Shown here piece by piece: positions 28,665 through 38,461 of a stretch of 64,000 nucleotides of DNA (position 1 is its first letter; each line of letters begins with the position of its first letter). The translations under genes were made by a program, and so were the position numbers. The stretch lies in the NCBI GenBank assembly GCA_015061625.1, contig SUWG01000001.1, forward strand, positions 112,220 through 176,219, in the 5' to 3' direction. The DNA comes from Lentisphaerota bacterium. Lineage in GTDB: Bacteria; Verrucomicrobiota; Lentisphaeria; Victivallales; Victivallaceae. A model generated the notes under the pieces. That model saw only the letters and a list, made by a program, of their open reading frames with translations. It was not told the DNA's origin and did no database searches.

Positions 28665-29027
28665 AATTTTTTCCTTTTCATTGAACCTGGAATGCCGGAG
28701 CAGATATTCATAAGCGCGCAAAACAAATATAACCTGTAAAAGCGATATTTGCAATATCGTATTATATTTTTTTGCAACAGATATGCTTACGGTAAAGTGA
28801 TGCAAGCGGCAGACCGTGCTGTTTTTTTACGGACGATACGGACAATACGGACGATACGGATAGCCGGAGGGTGATTTTTTGCTCCGGTGCGTATTGTTCG
28901 TATCGGGGGGGGGGGTACGGGGGGCAACGCCCCCTGTCAAGGGCGGCTCTGCCGCCCGCCGAGCCGGAACACACTGCGGCCATTTTGCGAAGCAGTGCGA
29001 GGCAAATTCGGGTTTTGCAAGGAGCAA

Positions 29028-29060
29028 GCGAGGGAGCATACCATCGTATGTGACCGAGCG
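29028..29060. repeat. REP-like core GCGAGGGAG-[CATACCATCGTATG]-TGACCGAGCG
   Basis: Shared arms with cores at 60811-60843 and 61143-61173; variable palindromic centre. Confidence 0.7.
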
Positions 29061-29166
29061 AGCGACGCCCGCAAGGCCAGAATTTGCCCGCAATGCAAAG
29101 CAAAATCGTATGTGACCGGGCGAGCGACGCCCGCAAGGCCGGAATTTGCCCGCAATGCAAAGCAAA
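29043..29166. repeat. Two tandem 62-bp units ending against the HNH stop codon
   Basis: atcgtatgtgaccgRgcgagcgacgcccgcaaggccRgaatttgcccgcaatgcaaagcaaa at 29043-29104 and 29105-29166. Confidence 0.9.
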
Positions 29167-29167
29167 A

Positions 29168-29452
29168 TCAGAGGTCGCGTAAAATCATTTCTGCCGGGGT
29201 GAGGTATTTTTTGTCGTTGTTGCATTTTTTGCAACATACGACCATATTTCCTTTGGTACTGCGTCCGCCTCTGGCAAGCGGCACGATGTGATCTATGGTC
29301 AATTCATCCGCCGGGAATTGTGCTTTGCAGTAGTAACAGATACCTTTGCGGAAAAGTTCCTGAAAGTGTGCGGTTTTGCGCAGTTCTCTGGCTTTGGCTC
29401 TTTCCCGTTTGATATGGGCATCATCTTTATTGATTTCGATCCAGTCATCCAT
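29168..29452 (-). CDS. HNH endonuclease domain protein
   Basis: CYYCKAQFPADELTIDHIVPLARGGRSTKGNMVVCCKKCNNDK; start at MDDWIEINKDD overlapping the upstream gene. Confidence 0.88.
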   Translation of the reverse strand: MDDWIEINKDDAHIKRERAKARELRKTAHFQELFRKGICYYCKAQFPADELTIDHIVPLARGGRSTKGNMVVCCKKCNNDKKYLTPAEMILRDL

Positions 29453-29864
29453 TGACGGCCTCGCAGGTATCCAGCACGCGGCGGATCTCTTTGATAACAA
29501 CGGGCAGACGGTGCGGTTTGGGGAGAAATCCGCAAGCACCCTGCTCCAACAGATCAGCGACCTCATTTTCGGAAACGAAACCGCTGGAAAGCAGTACTTT
29601 GACCTGGGGATCGATGGCTTTGAGGCGCAAAAAGGTTTGATGTCCGCCGGCTTTGGGCATGATCATATCCAAGAGGACAAGGTCGATCTCATTGGGGTTG
29701 GATTCATAAATTTCCACGGCATCCAGCCCGTTTTCCGCCAACAATACGGAGTAGCCCAATTCGCTTAAGGCGTCGATCAGAAAATCCCAGATCGTTTCGT
29801 GGTCATCGACGATCAGGATGGTTTCATTGCCGCACGGCAAAGCGTTTTCCATTTTTATCACCAC
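29445..29864 (-). CDS. Single-domain response regulator (CheY-like receiver)
   Basis: ETILIVDDHETIWDFL, LVLLDMIMPKAGG, VLLSSGFVSE, FLPKPHRL. Confidence 0.92.
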   Translation of the reverse strand: MVIKMENALPCGNETILIVDDHETIWDFLIDALSELGYSVLLAENGLDAVEIYESNPNEIDLVLLDMIMPKAGGHQTFLRLKAIDPQVKVLLSSGFVSENEVADLLEQGACGFLPKPHRLPVVIKEIRRVLDTCEAVNG

Positions 29865-29961
29865 TGTAATTTATTCACTGTTTTGTTTGCCGCATATTAT
29901 ACGCAAAAAAGCCTCAAAACGCAAATGATTATTGTAAAAAAAACGGATTTTTTCGACATTA

Positions 29962-32900
29962 TTACTGATTTTGCGGTTCGACATCGATGATCTGTCGGAT
30001 TTTCAGGGCGAAAATCGAACAGCGGATCGCAGATCCGGGGATATTCAGCAGCATGGCCAGCGACTCCCGGTAACTGGTCAACTGCGGAAAATAGATGGCA
30101 AATTCCTCCGGAGAATCAAATCGGTCGCTTTTATAGTCGATGATGTGTGCGCTTACCGGCACGCCGTTTTCTTTGAAAATCACCACCCGGTCGAATGCAC
30201 CCGGCACCGTTTCGCCCCGGTGATTGACCAGCAGAAAACGTCTTTCGCACCACAACTCATATTCGCCGTCAGGCTGTTGCAATGCCGCCCGGATGGGGGA
30301 ATCAGCCGCCATGGCGGAGCAGAAAATATCTCCGGCGGTGGAGGAAACGGGGTACTCCTGACAGAATGCCGCCGGGTCAAATGTATCATCGGCAAAGCGG
30401 AGTTTTTCAAAGAGGGCATGGACTTCACTGCCCACATTTTTACCGCTGACCGGATCGAAGCGTTTTTCCGGTTTGACGGAAAAGAACTCATCTTTGCCGC
30501 CGGAAGCGGTGTATTCACGATAAATTTCCCGCCTGACCGCCGGTAAAGCGGCACTGGTGAATGATTCTGCCGGTCGGGCAGTTTCAATTTCCGGATGCTG
30601 TTGGATATACCAGTGCCAGTTGCCGTGGGAAAAGAGCATTTCCGGGGCGGCATCGCTCAATTCCGGAGCGGCGAGCAGATCGGCAAGGAAAGTATCGGAA
30701 TTTTGCGCGCCGAATCCGGCAAGTTGTTCCATAAGCAGCCGGTCGGGGGCAAAAGAACCATCCGGATTATTCCGGGAAGTAAGGATATAGAGGGCGGATT
30801 TGGCTCTGGTCATGGCGACGTAAAGCGCGCAACTTTTTTCCAGCACCCGGTCGATCTCTTTTTCTTTCAGATGGGCGGCAAGGGCCGGCACATTGGCGGC
30901 GATGGCTTTATGCGGCATATAGGATACCCAATCCGATTCGAGCAGCCAGTCATCGTTATTTTCATCGTAACGGATGATTTGCGCTTCCGGCAGGTAACTG
31001 CTGCCATTGGCATTGTGGATCGTCGGATCGGGCATGAATACGATATCGAATTCCAAACCTTTGGATTTGTGACAGGTCATCAGCTGGATCGTGCCTTGCA
31101 GTGAACTGTCATTTTTGCCGAGGCGATCGACCTGCCGGAGAAAATCATCGGTCGAACCGTTGAATTTGTTGGCGGCACTGCACAGAATTTCCAATCTTTC
31201 CCGGTCAAAAGCGGTACATTCCGGGGAAAATGCCTCCATGAATTTCCGGGCAAATCCGGATAATCCATTGAGGAAAATTTCCTCTCTGACCGATTCAGCC
31301 AGCGGCAGTGCAGGCGAAAAGCCGAGTTTTTCCGCCAGAATTTCCGGGGTGAAAACAGCGTGGTCATCCTCCGGAGCGGCAAAACAGAGCATGGCAAGAA
31401 AATTCTGCGCCTCCTGATCGCCGGGGTGTCCGGCGAGGATGAGCAATTCCCGGAAAACGTTGAATGCCATGCTGTCCACCGGAGAGATTTTGCCATCGAC
31501 CGACACCGGCAAACCGTATTCACTGCGGAGTATGCGGGCGAATTCCTTGGCCACATCGTTGGTCGGCACCAATACGCCCACGGTCATATTTCTTTCCAGC
31601 GGACAAATCTCCCGGATGATCTCCGCCATGATCCGGCTCTTTGCCGCAAAATTCTGGGCCGTATGCGGTGAACTTTGCGCCACATTGATCAAAGCGGTAT
31701 GCCCCGGCATGGCCGGATCGGAACTTATATGCGGCAGATAGGCAAGTTTTTTATGCGCCGGTTTGAAATTCTCAAATTTACCGTCATAAGTGCAGAAAAC
31801 CGCATTGACCGTATCCAGCACCGCCTGACTTGAGCGGTAGGAACGCACCAGAGAATCGGCCGGATCATAGTTGAGCTGTTCACCGATCGGCCGGAGCAGA
31901 TTGTGGATGTAGTTGAAAAGTTCCGGATTGCCGCCGCGCCACTGGTAGATCGATTGCTTGATGTCGCCCACGCAGAAGAAACTGCGGAAAGAATCCCGGT
32001 CAAGCTGGCTGAAAAGTTCCACCAGCAACGGATTGAATACCCGCATCTGCACATCGCTGGTATCCTGAAATTCATCGAACATATAATGTCTGATCTGCCG
32101 GTCGAGCCGGAATTCGATCGAGCGGTTATACGGCCCCAGAATGATCTCATTATTCTCCTTATCCCGGGTTGCCAGCAAAGTCGGCAAGTCGGAAAAGGTG
32201 ATATTTCCGGCACTGCGCACCGTTTCAGAATAGATGCGGTCATATTCGCCGATCAGACCGAAAACGGCCAGATTTTTGGCCCGGCACTGCCGCAGAGCCG
32301 CCGTCCGGATATGGCGGAATGCTTTCCGCAACAGCTGAGCCGCCGTCGGTCGGGGGTTGCAGTAACGCCAGTAATTCAACGGCATATCGTCCTCATCTTC
32401 CAGCCAGTATTCGCCGTTTTTCTCATTGATTTTTCCCAGCAAGTCTGCCACATCGTCATCCAGTTTGCCGTAAAGGACACCGGAAGAACACTTTTCCAAC
32501 TGCCCGGCAAGAGCCTGAAAGCGGCGGATGGAAGTGGCATTGCCCGTTTCTTCCATTGCCTGTGCTTCAAGTTTCAAGCCGTCGATGACCGCATCAAGTT
32601 CATCACCCTTGAGCAAGCCGCCGGTGCTGTCCCACGGGGAATCGGCCAACTGCGGCATGGAGCCGTCACTGTTTTTCTGGATTTTGAGTTGGAAAAAGTG
32701 ATAAACATCATTGATCAACTTATAAAGCGCAAAGTGGATGGAACGGGTATCGCCGGAAGCGGCTTCCTTGAGCAATTCCCGCAGGATATCCAACTGTTCC
32801 TGATTGCGGATCGAGCGTATCCAGCGGTGCAGAGTTTTGCGCATCAGGCGGTCATCATTTTCATCGGTCATGGAAATTTCGCCCCAGATGCCCAATTCCG

Positions 32901-35900
32901 GGGCAAAAGTCTGCAATATCTGCATGAAAAAACTGTCGATCGTGCTGATCTGCAATTCTTTGGTATGATTGCCGAGCAGTTTGCGGATCAGAGAAATTAT
33001 CCGGTCATGGCCGATGCGTCTGCAGCAGTTGGCGGCTTTTTCCGGTTCGGTGGCCATAGTGCAGATGCGCCTTACCACCCGGTCGAAGATCTCTCCGGCG
33101 GCAGGTTTGGTAAAAGTTATCGCCAGGATCGATTCCGGATCGGCACCGAAATCGAGCAACTGGATAAAACGGGAGGCCAGCGCATAGGTTTTGCCGGTTC
33201 CCGCCGAAGCGGTGATGAGATTGAAACTCTTGAAGCCGTTGAAATTTTTGCAATCGCTGCAATCCCCGTGGCAACAGCCGCAATTTGCCCGGATCTCCGG
33301 CGGGCAGTCACAGCAGCGGGTGGCCCCGGCCTGATCGAGTACCGGCAGTTTCGGGAACTCCTTTTTCAACTCCGGAACGGCACTTTTTTTGGTTGTTTTG
33401 CCCTTTGCCGGTTTATCGTCACTGCTTTTATTTTCTTTATCATCCAGCCATCGGATATCCGGCATGGTGCGCAGGATATCCGGCTGTAACAGCGGAATAC
33501 CGACTTTGGCGGGATCGCCGGTGATCTCCATGTCAGCAAATCTCTCCATCCGGGCAACGATCATGCCGACGGTATCGGCGGCATCATCCAGGATCGCCGC
33601 CAGTTTGTCTGCGGGCCACAGATGCAGACGGCTGGAAGTAACTTCCGGCGGCAGAGCCAGATAGGCACACTCTATTTCCGCAGAATCTATTTCCGGACAG
33701 ATCTTCCGGAATTCCTGATCTTCTTTCAACAGCAACACATAAAGCGGCAGTTGCAATTTGACAAATCCGGCAAATTTTTTCTGCCGGTCAAAGCGGCAAT
33801 GTTCGGAAATTACATCATCGACCTTGCCGGTTTTGATGTCGATCACCCGCAAAATATTTCCGGCGCGGTTGTATTCGATGCGATCGACTTTGCCGCGGAA
33901 ATTCGCCCCTTTATAGGGGATATATCCTTTTTCACCGCCGAATTTGTATTCGGTGCAGAGCAATTCAAAACCGTCATTCTGACTTCGGAAAAGTTCCTGT
34001 GCGCCGTAAACAAAACGTTGTTTCATATTGGCGGCATAGAGCGACAGCAGCACCGGCAGCGGCGAACCGTAACGCCGGGCAAGTTCCGCATCGAAACCGG
34101 CACAGAGGCACTTTTCCATCTCCTCTGCCGAAGCGAAACGGCGGTGCGGCGGCAGTTTTTCAAATGCGGCATGGCAGAGCGTGCCGGCCAGAGCGGGATC
34201 AGGTTCGCAAAGGGAATAATCCACGCTTTGCATACCCAGCACCTTTTCCCAACAGCAGACAAACGGCGAGGATAAGTAGGAATCCAGTGTGGTCACAGAA
34301 AGATTCAGTTTACCATCCTCATCCCGTTGCAAACTGATTTCCGGTTTCAGGAAAAATTCTTTATTTCCCGGTGCATTTTCCGGCATCGGCAGCGGGATCG
34401 GATCCCGGAAAAGTTTGGCGCACCGCTTCAGAAGTTCCTTTTCCGGCAGATCGCCGCCGAAAAATATACCGGAGGGGCGCAAGGCGGATTGTTCGCCATC
34501 CATGCGCAAAGAAATCAGATGCACATCCCCCGGCTGACGCACCTGACAGACATTGAGCAAGTGGTAAAGTGAACGTGCCAGCGTTTCCCGGTTGCTCCGG
34601 ATGCCGATCTTACTGCGGATCGAATCGGTCAGAAAAGTGGTATGGTTGATGCGGTCGGGGAAAAGATTTTCATTCATACCGCAGAAAATCAATCTTTTCC
34701 GGGTGAGAAACGGCATTTCCAGACGCCCCTCAAAGGCGAGCGCACCCGGCGGCACCTGGGCGGTTATCCGGCTTTCCCGGATGATGCGGAAAAATATTTC
34801 CAGCAGTTGAATTTTATCCACGGCATCGCACAACTTTTCCGGCAGGGCGGCGAAGTCGGCAAGCAAACCGGTGAAAAATTCACATTCCCGGTCAAAAGTG
34901 ACCTCGCAAACGGGGGGCAGATCGTGACGTTGGCGGTAAACTCCGGTGAAAAATTCCCGGATGAATCCGGCGGCATCCAGATTTTCAAACCGTTTTTTCC
35001 AATCGGAAATCAACTGCATCGCCTCCCGGAGCAGTGCGTAACGGTCGCCCCCGGCAAGCCGTTGGACGGCATGGGTGAAATCATCCGCCATCATTTCCAG
35101 CTGAAAAGCATCCAACTGCATGAGCAGAAACTTTTCCCGTTCCTTGCTCCCGGCGGCGTAAGCAAGAAAATCATCCTGCCGGAGCAATTCTGCGGCATAG
35201 AGAAAATCATCGGCATTGTGCAGAAACTCCAGCAATTTACCCGCCAGACGGCAGAGCCGCAATCGGCCCATCGGCACTCCGGAAGGATCGATCACCTTGA
35301 CCCGGTTGCCGTTTTCATCACTCAAACGCTCAAATTCACCGGCAAAATCAGCATAAAGAGATTGATCCGCCAGCACAATGGCGCACTCCGACGGATCGAA
35401 AACGCCATTTCCGGCGGCAAGCATCATCGCCCGGTGCGCCGCATCGGCCGGATCAAGGGCGACGTGGATATGGTCGATGTCACATTCAAAAGCACGGTTT
35501 TCCCACTTTTCCGGTATGGGAACACCCCACTGATCGTAAAAATCACTGTTCGCCGCCTCATCGCCGATCCACACTTCGATCATGCCGGGGAATTTTTCAT
35601 CGATGGCGGCAAGTTTTTCCCGGAGCATCCGGGGCAGGTCAGGCAGAGCGGCAAGAATGATCTTTTCCACTCCGGCAAATGCATCATTATCACTGACCGC
35701 TTCCCGGTCGGCAGCCAGCGGATCGGCAAAGCCGTACCGGGTCAATTCCCGGCAGTAAAGGTGTTCCAGATCACACAGATCTCCACCGCGGGTCCCCAGA
35801 TGGCAGGCGGCATCGGCAATGGAAAATCCTCCGGCGGCAAGTTCAGCGCGCAACTGCCGCAGTTTGCCTGCCGCCATGAATTTTTCCGCCGGCACGTTGC

Positions 35901-36234
35901 CATCAAAGAAAAATTCCGTAAAATCCTCTTTATGCGCCGCCGCTTTGGTCAGAACTCTGCCCCAGATCAACTCCTCGGCTACGGCTCCCGGCAACGGGGA
36001 TTCCTGCCGCTGATAGTGCATGAGCAGATGCGGAGTGAGCAACTGCGGCAGCAATATGCCGCCGGGATAGTGCTTGAGCAATTCATTACGCACGTTGCGC
36101 CGGGCAACTTTACCCGGCAGAACCAGCAGGATCTTTCCGAAATCAGGCGGTGTTGCCGGTTTCAATGCCGCCAGTTTGGCTGCGATCGAAACCGGTAACG
36201 GGTGCTGATTGCCGAGAAAAAGCCGTTTTACCAT
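29962..36234 (-). CDS. Predicted single-chain AddB-AddA fusion helicase-nuclease (2090 aa)
   Basis: N-terminal AddB-like half ending in PD-(D/E)XK (GKVDRIEY...RVIDIKTG...LQLPLY) and Cys cluster CCDCPPEIRANCGCC; then UvrD/AddA helicase ASAGTGKT, FDEFQDTSD, VGDIKQSIYQWRGG, TCHKSKGLEFD, YVAMTRAKSALY and C-terminal nuclease GAFDRV..IIDYKSD..PQLTSYRE. Confidence 0.9.
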   Translation of the reverse strand: MVKRLFLGNQHPLPVSIAAKLAALKPATPPDFGKILLVLPGKVARRNVRNELLKHYPGGILLPQLLTPHLLMHYQRQESPLPGAVAEELIWGRVLTKAAAHKEDFTEFFFDGNVPAEKFMAAGKLRQLRAELAAGGFSIADAACHLGTRGGDLCDLEHLYCRELTRYGFADPLAADREAVSDNDAFAGVEKIILAALPDLPRMLREKLAAIDEKFPGMIEVWIGDEAANSDFYDQWGVPIPEKWENRAFECDIDHIHVALDPADAAHRAMMLAAGNGVFDPSECAIVLADQSLYADFAGEFERLSDENGNRVKVIDPSGVPMGRLRLCRLAGKLLEFLHNADDFLYAAELLRQDDFLAYAAGSKEREKFLLMQLDAFQLEMMADDFTHAVQRLAGGDRYALLREAMQLISDWKKRFENLDAAGFIREFFTGVYRQRHDLPPVCEVTFDRECEFFTGLLADFAALPEKLCDAVDKIQLLEIFFRIIRESRITAQVPPGALAFEGRLEMPFLTRKRLIFCGMNENLFPDRINHTTFLTDSIRSKIGIRSNRETLARSLYHLLNVCQVRQPGDVHLISLRMDGEQSALRPSGIFFGGDLPEKELLKRCAKLFRDPIPLPMPENAPGNKEFFLKPEISLQRDEDGKLNLSVTTLDSYLSSPFVCCWEKVLGMQSVDYSLCEPDPALAGTLCHAAFEKLPPHRRFASAEEMEKCLCAGFDAELARRYGSPLPVLLSLYAANMKQRFVYGAQELFRSQNDGFELLCTEYKFGGEKGYIPYKGANFRGKVDRIEYNRAGNILRVIDIKTGKVDDVISEHCRFDRQKKFAGFVKLQLPLYVLLLKEDQEFRKICPEIDSAEIECAYLALPPEVTSSRLHLWPADKLAAILDDAADTVGMIVARMERFADMEITGDPAKVGIPLLQPDILRTMPDIRWLDDKENKSSDDKPAKGKTTKKSAVPELKKEFPKLPVLDQAGATRCCDCPPEIRANCGCCHGDCSDCKNFNGFKSFNLITASAGTGKTYALASRFIQLLDFGADPESILAITFTKPAAGEIFDRVVRRICTMATEPEKAANCCRRIGHDRIISLIRKLLGNHTKELQISTIDSFFMQILQTFAPELGIWGEISMTDENDDRLMRKTLHRWIRSIRNQEQLDILRELLKEAASGDTRSIHFALYKLINDVYHFFQLKIQKNSDGSMPQLADSPWDSTGGLLKGDELDAVIDGLKLEAQAMEETGNATSIRRFQALAGQLEKCSSGVLYGKLDDDVADLLGKINEKNGEYWLEDEDDMPLNYWRYCNPRPTAAQLLRKAFRHIRTAALRQCRAKNLAVFGLIGEYDRIYSETVRSAGNITFSDLPTLLATRDKENNEIILGPYNRSIEFRLDRQIRHYMFDEFQDTSDVQMRVFNPLLVELFSQLDRDSFRSFFCVGDIKQSIYQWRGGNPELFNYIHNLLRPIGEQLNYDPADSLVRSYRSSQAVLDTVNAVFCTYDGKFENFKPAHKKLAYLPHISSDPAMPGHTALINVAQSSPHTAQNFAAKSRIMAEIIREICPLERNMTVGVLVPTNDVAKEFARILRSEYGLPVSVDGKISPVDSMAFNVFRELLILAGHPGDQEAQNFLAMLCFAAPEDDHAVFTPEILAEKLGFSPALPLAESVREEIFLNGLSGFARKFMEAFSPECTAFDRERLEILCSAANKFNGSTDDFLRQVDRLGKNDSSLQGTIQLMTCHKSKGLEFDIVFMPDPTIHNANGSSYLPEAQIIRYDENNDDWLLESDWVSYMPHKAIAANVPALAAHLKEKEIDRVLEKSCALYVAMTRAKSALYILTSRNNPDGSFAPDRLLMEQLAGFGAQNSDTFLADLLAAPELSDAAPEMLFSHGNWHWYIQQHPEIETARPAESFTSAALPAVRREIYREYTASGGKDEFFSVKPEKRFDPVSGKNVGSEVHALFEKLRFADDTFDPAAFCQEYPVSSTAGDIFCSAMAADSPIRAALQQPDGEYELWCERRFLLVNHRGETVPGAFDRVVIFKENGVPVSAHIIDYKSDRFDSPEEFAIYFPQLTSYRESLAMLLNIPGSAIRCSIFALKIRQIIDVEPQNQ

Positions 36235-36250
36235 CGGCAGCTCTGCTCAT

Positions 36251-38188
36251 TCAGCAGTTGAGTCTGCCGCCGGCTTTGACCAGGCGGATGTCATTTTCAG
36301 AAAGCGGATGGGTAAAGGTGATCTCCACCGTACTGCCATCGGCTTTGCAAAGCGTGCCTTTGACCTCGCTGCCCGGAGTCAACTGACCGGGCAGACCGGC
36401 AAATTTGAGCGAATCATTTTCCTCAATAAGTTCATAATCCGCCGGATTTTTAAAGATCAGCGGCACGATACCGAAGTTGATCAGATTTGCCCGGTGGATG
36501 CGTTCGATCGCCAGCGCGGCAACCACTTTGATCCCCAGATACATCGGGCAGATGGCGGCGTGTTCACGGCTGGAACCCTGACCGTAACTGTCACGGCCGA
36601 TGATGACTCCGTGTTTGCCCGCATCACGCACCGCCGAGGCACGTTCCGCAAAACTGGGCTTGCCGTTTTCAGTGAAACACTCAAAAACCACCTTGCTGTA
36701 AGCCGGAATATTACTGCGCAATTTCAAGTGGACCCCGGCAGGCATGATGTGGTCGGTGGTGATCTTGTCACCGACTTTGATGACCACTACGCCGTCGATA
36801 TTTTCCGGCAATGCACAATTCATCGGCGGTTCACCGATGGTCGGTTTGCGGATGATCCCTTTGCCCGGTTCACCTTTCTGGAAGTGGGCATCATCGGAAG
36901 TGTAAAATTCCGGTTCGGCAATTTCCGGGAATTCCACTCCGGCTTCACGCGGATCGATAAATTCACCGGCAATGGCGGCGGCAACCGCCGTTTCCGGACT
37001 GACCAGATAAGATTGATCGCCTTTGGTGCCGCTGCGACCGGCAAAGTTGCGGTTGAATGTACGCACCGTGATCGTGTCATCCGCCGGACTCTGCCCCTGA
37101 CCGATACACGGTCCGCAACCGACTTCCAGAATACGCGCTCCGGCGGCAACCAGATCGCCCAGCATCCCATTGGCACAAAGCATTTCAAGCACCGGTCTGC
37201 TTCCCGGAGCAATGCCCAACGTCACATCCGGATGCACCTTGCGCCCTTTGAGGGCCGTGGCAACCAGTGCCAGATCCCGGTAACCGCCGTTGGTGCAACT
37301 GCCGACCAGCACCTGCCCGACCTTTTTACCGGCAAGTTCTTTGACCGTTTTGATATTATCCGGGCTGGAAGGACACGCCGCCATCGGCTCCAACGTATCC
37401 AGATCGATCTCCACGACCCGGTCATATTCCGCATCCGCATCCGCCGACAATTCAGTGAAATCATTTTCCCGTTTCTGGCGGCGGAGGAATTCTTTTGTCC
37501 GCTCATCCGAGGGGAACACACTGGTCGTCACCCCCAGTTCCGCACCCATATTGGTGATCGTCGCCCGCTGGGGCACACTCAAATCCGCCACGCCGGGACC
37601 GAAATATTCCACTATCGAACCGACATTGCCCTTGGTCGTAAGAATACTCAAAAGTTTCAAAATCACATCTTTCGCCGCCACCCACGGACGGAGCTTGCCC
37701 GTCAGTTTCACCCCGACGATCTTCGGTGTCGGAATCGTGAACGGCTGACCCGCCATGGCGAGAGCCACATCCAAACCGCCGGCTCCGATGGCGATCATGC
37801 CGATACCGCCGCCGGTCGGCGTGTGACTGTCGGAACCGATCAGCGTTTTGCCCGGTTTGCCGAAACGCTCCAGATGCAACTGGTGACAGATACCATTGCC
37901 CGGTGGGGAGAAAATCACCCCTTTTTCAGCGGCAACCGTTTGCAGATAGAGATGGTCATTGCGGTTTTCCGGACCATTCTGCATCATATTATGGTCAACG
38001 TATGATACCGATAATTCGGTGGCGACTTTGGCGGTTTTCATCGCCTCAAGTTCCAGATATGCCATCGTGCCGGTGGCATCCTGGGTCAGCGTCTGGTCGA
38101 TTTTGATAAGCAGTTGGCTGTCTTTTGCCGGATCACCGGAAATCAGGTGGGCGGCAATGATTTTCTGAACAAGTGTTCCTCTGGCCAT
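36251..38188 (-). CDS. Aconitate hydratase
   Basis: SVSYVDHNMMQ, IGSDSHTPTGGGIGMIAIGAGGLDVALAMAG, VGSCTNGGYRDL, ILEVGCGPCIGQG, GRDSYGQGSSREHAA. Start at MARGTLV. Confidence 0.95.
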   Translation of the reverse strand: MARGTLVQKIIAAHLISGDPAKDSQLLIKIDQTLTQDATGTMAYLELEAMKTAKVATELSVSYVDHNMMQNGPENRNDHLYLQTVAAEKGVIFSPPGNGICHQLHLERFGKPGKTLIGSDSHTPTGGGIGMIAIGAGGLDVALAMAGQPFTIPTPKIVGVKLTGKLRPWVAAKDVILKLLSILTTKGNVGSIVEYFGPGVADLSVPQRATITNMGAELGVTTSVFPSDERTKEFLRRQKRENDFTELSADADAEYDRVVEIDLDTLEPMAACPSSPDNIKTVKELAGKKVGQVLVGSCTNGGYRDLALVATALKGRKVHPDVTLGIAPGSRPVLEMLCANGMLGDLVAAGARILEVGCGPCIGQGQSPADDTITVRTFNRNFAGRSGTKGDQSYLVSPETAVAAAIAGEFIDPREAGVEFPEIAEPEFYTSDDAHFQKGEPGKGIIRKPTIGEPPMNCALPENIDGVVVIKVGDKITTDHIMPAGVHLKLRSNIPAYSKVVFECFTENGKPSFAERASAVRDAGKHGVIIGRDSYGQGSSREHAAICPMYLGIKVVAALAIERIHRANLINFGIVPLIFKNPADYELIEENDSLKFAGLPGQLTPGSEVKGTLCKADGSTVEITFTHPLSENDIRLVKAGGRLNC

Positions 38189-38461
38189 AATGGACGATCC
38201 TTTCGATAGGTTTGAATAATTTCCTGATTCTACATAATATAGCATGGTATTATTGCGGTTTCAATCTTCCATACCGGCAGATGGTTTGAAAATTCTTCCG
38301 GACTATGTTGTGTCAATAACATCCAGGCTGTATCCAGTTGAATAAAAGAGAAAAAGCATGATCAAAAAAATTTTATTTCACCACTTGAAATTTCAGATAA
38401 AATGATTATATTTTTATTGTATACGATGTACTGTTTGCAAGTCCGGGAGACACTGTACACA

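Noticed and set aside
28762-29291. Several overlapping ORFs on both strands (e.g. 28762-29160, 28887-29291)
   Set aside because: Lie in the repeat island; translations are repeat-derived and Arg/Pro/Gly-rich with no conserved domain.
29168-36234. HNH + response regulator + AddB-AddA as a new anti-phage island
   Set aside because: AddAB is a core DSB-repair enzyme, the genes are separated by nearly 100 bp or more and no other defence hallmark is present; each is reported separately.
30595-37748. Long plus-strand ORFs (e.g. 31903-33489, 34642-36198, 36209-38005) opposite the AddB-AddA fusion and aconitase
   Set aside because: Antisense shadow ORFs of strongly conserved minus-strand genes; translations are low-quality with no recognisable motifs.
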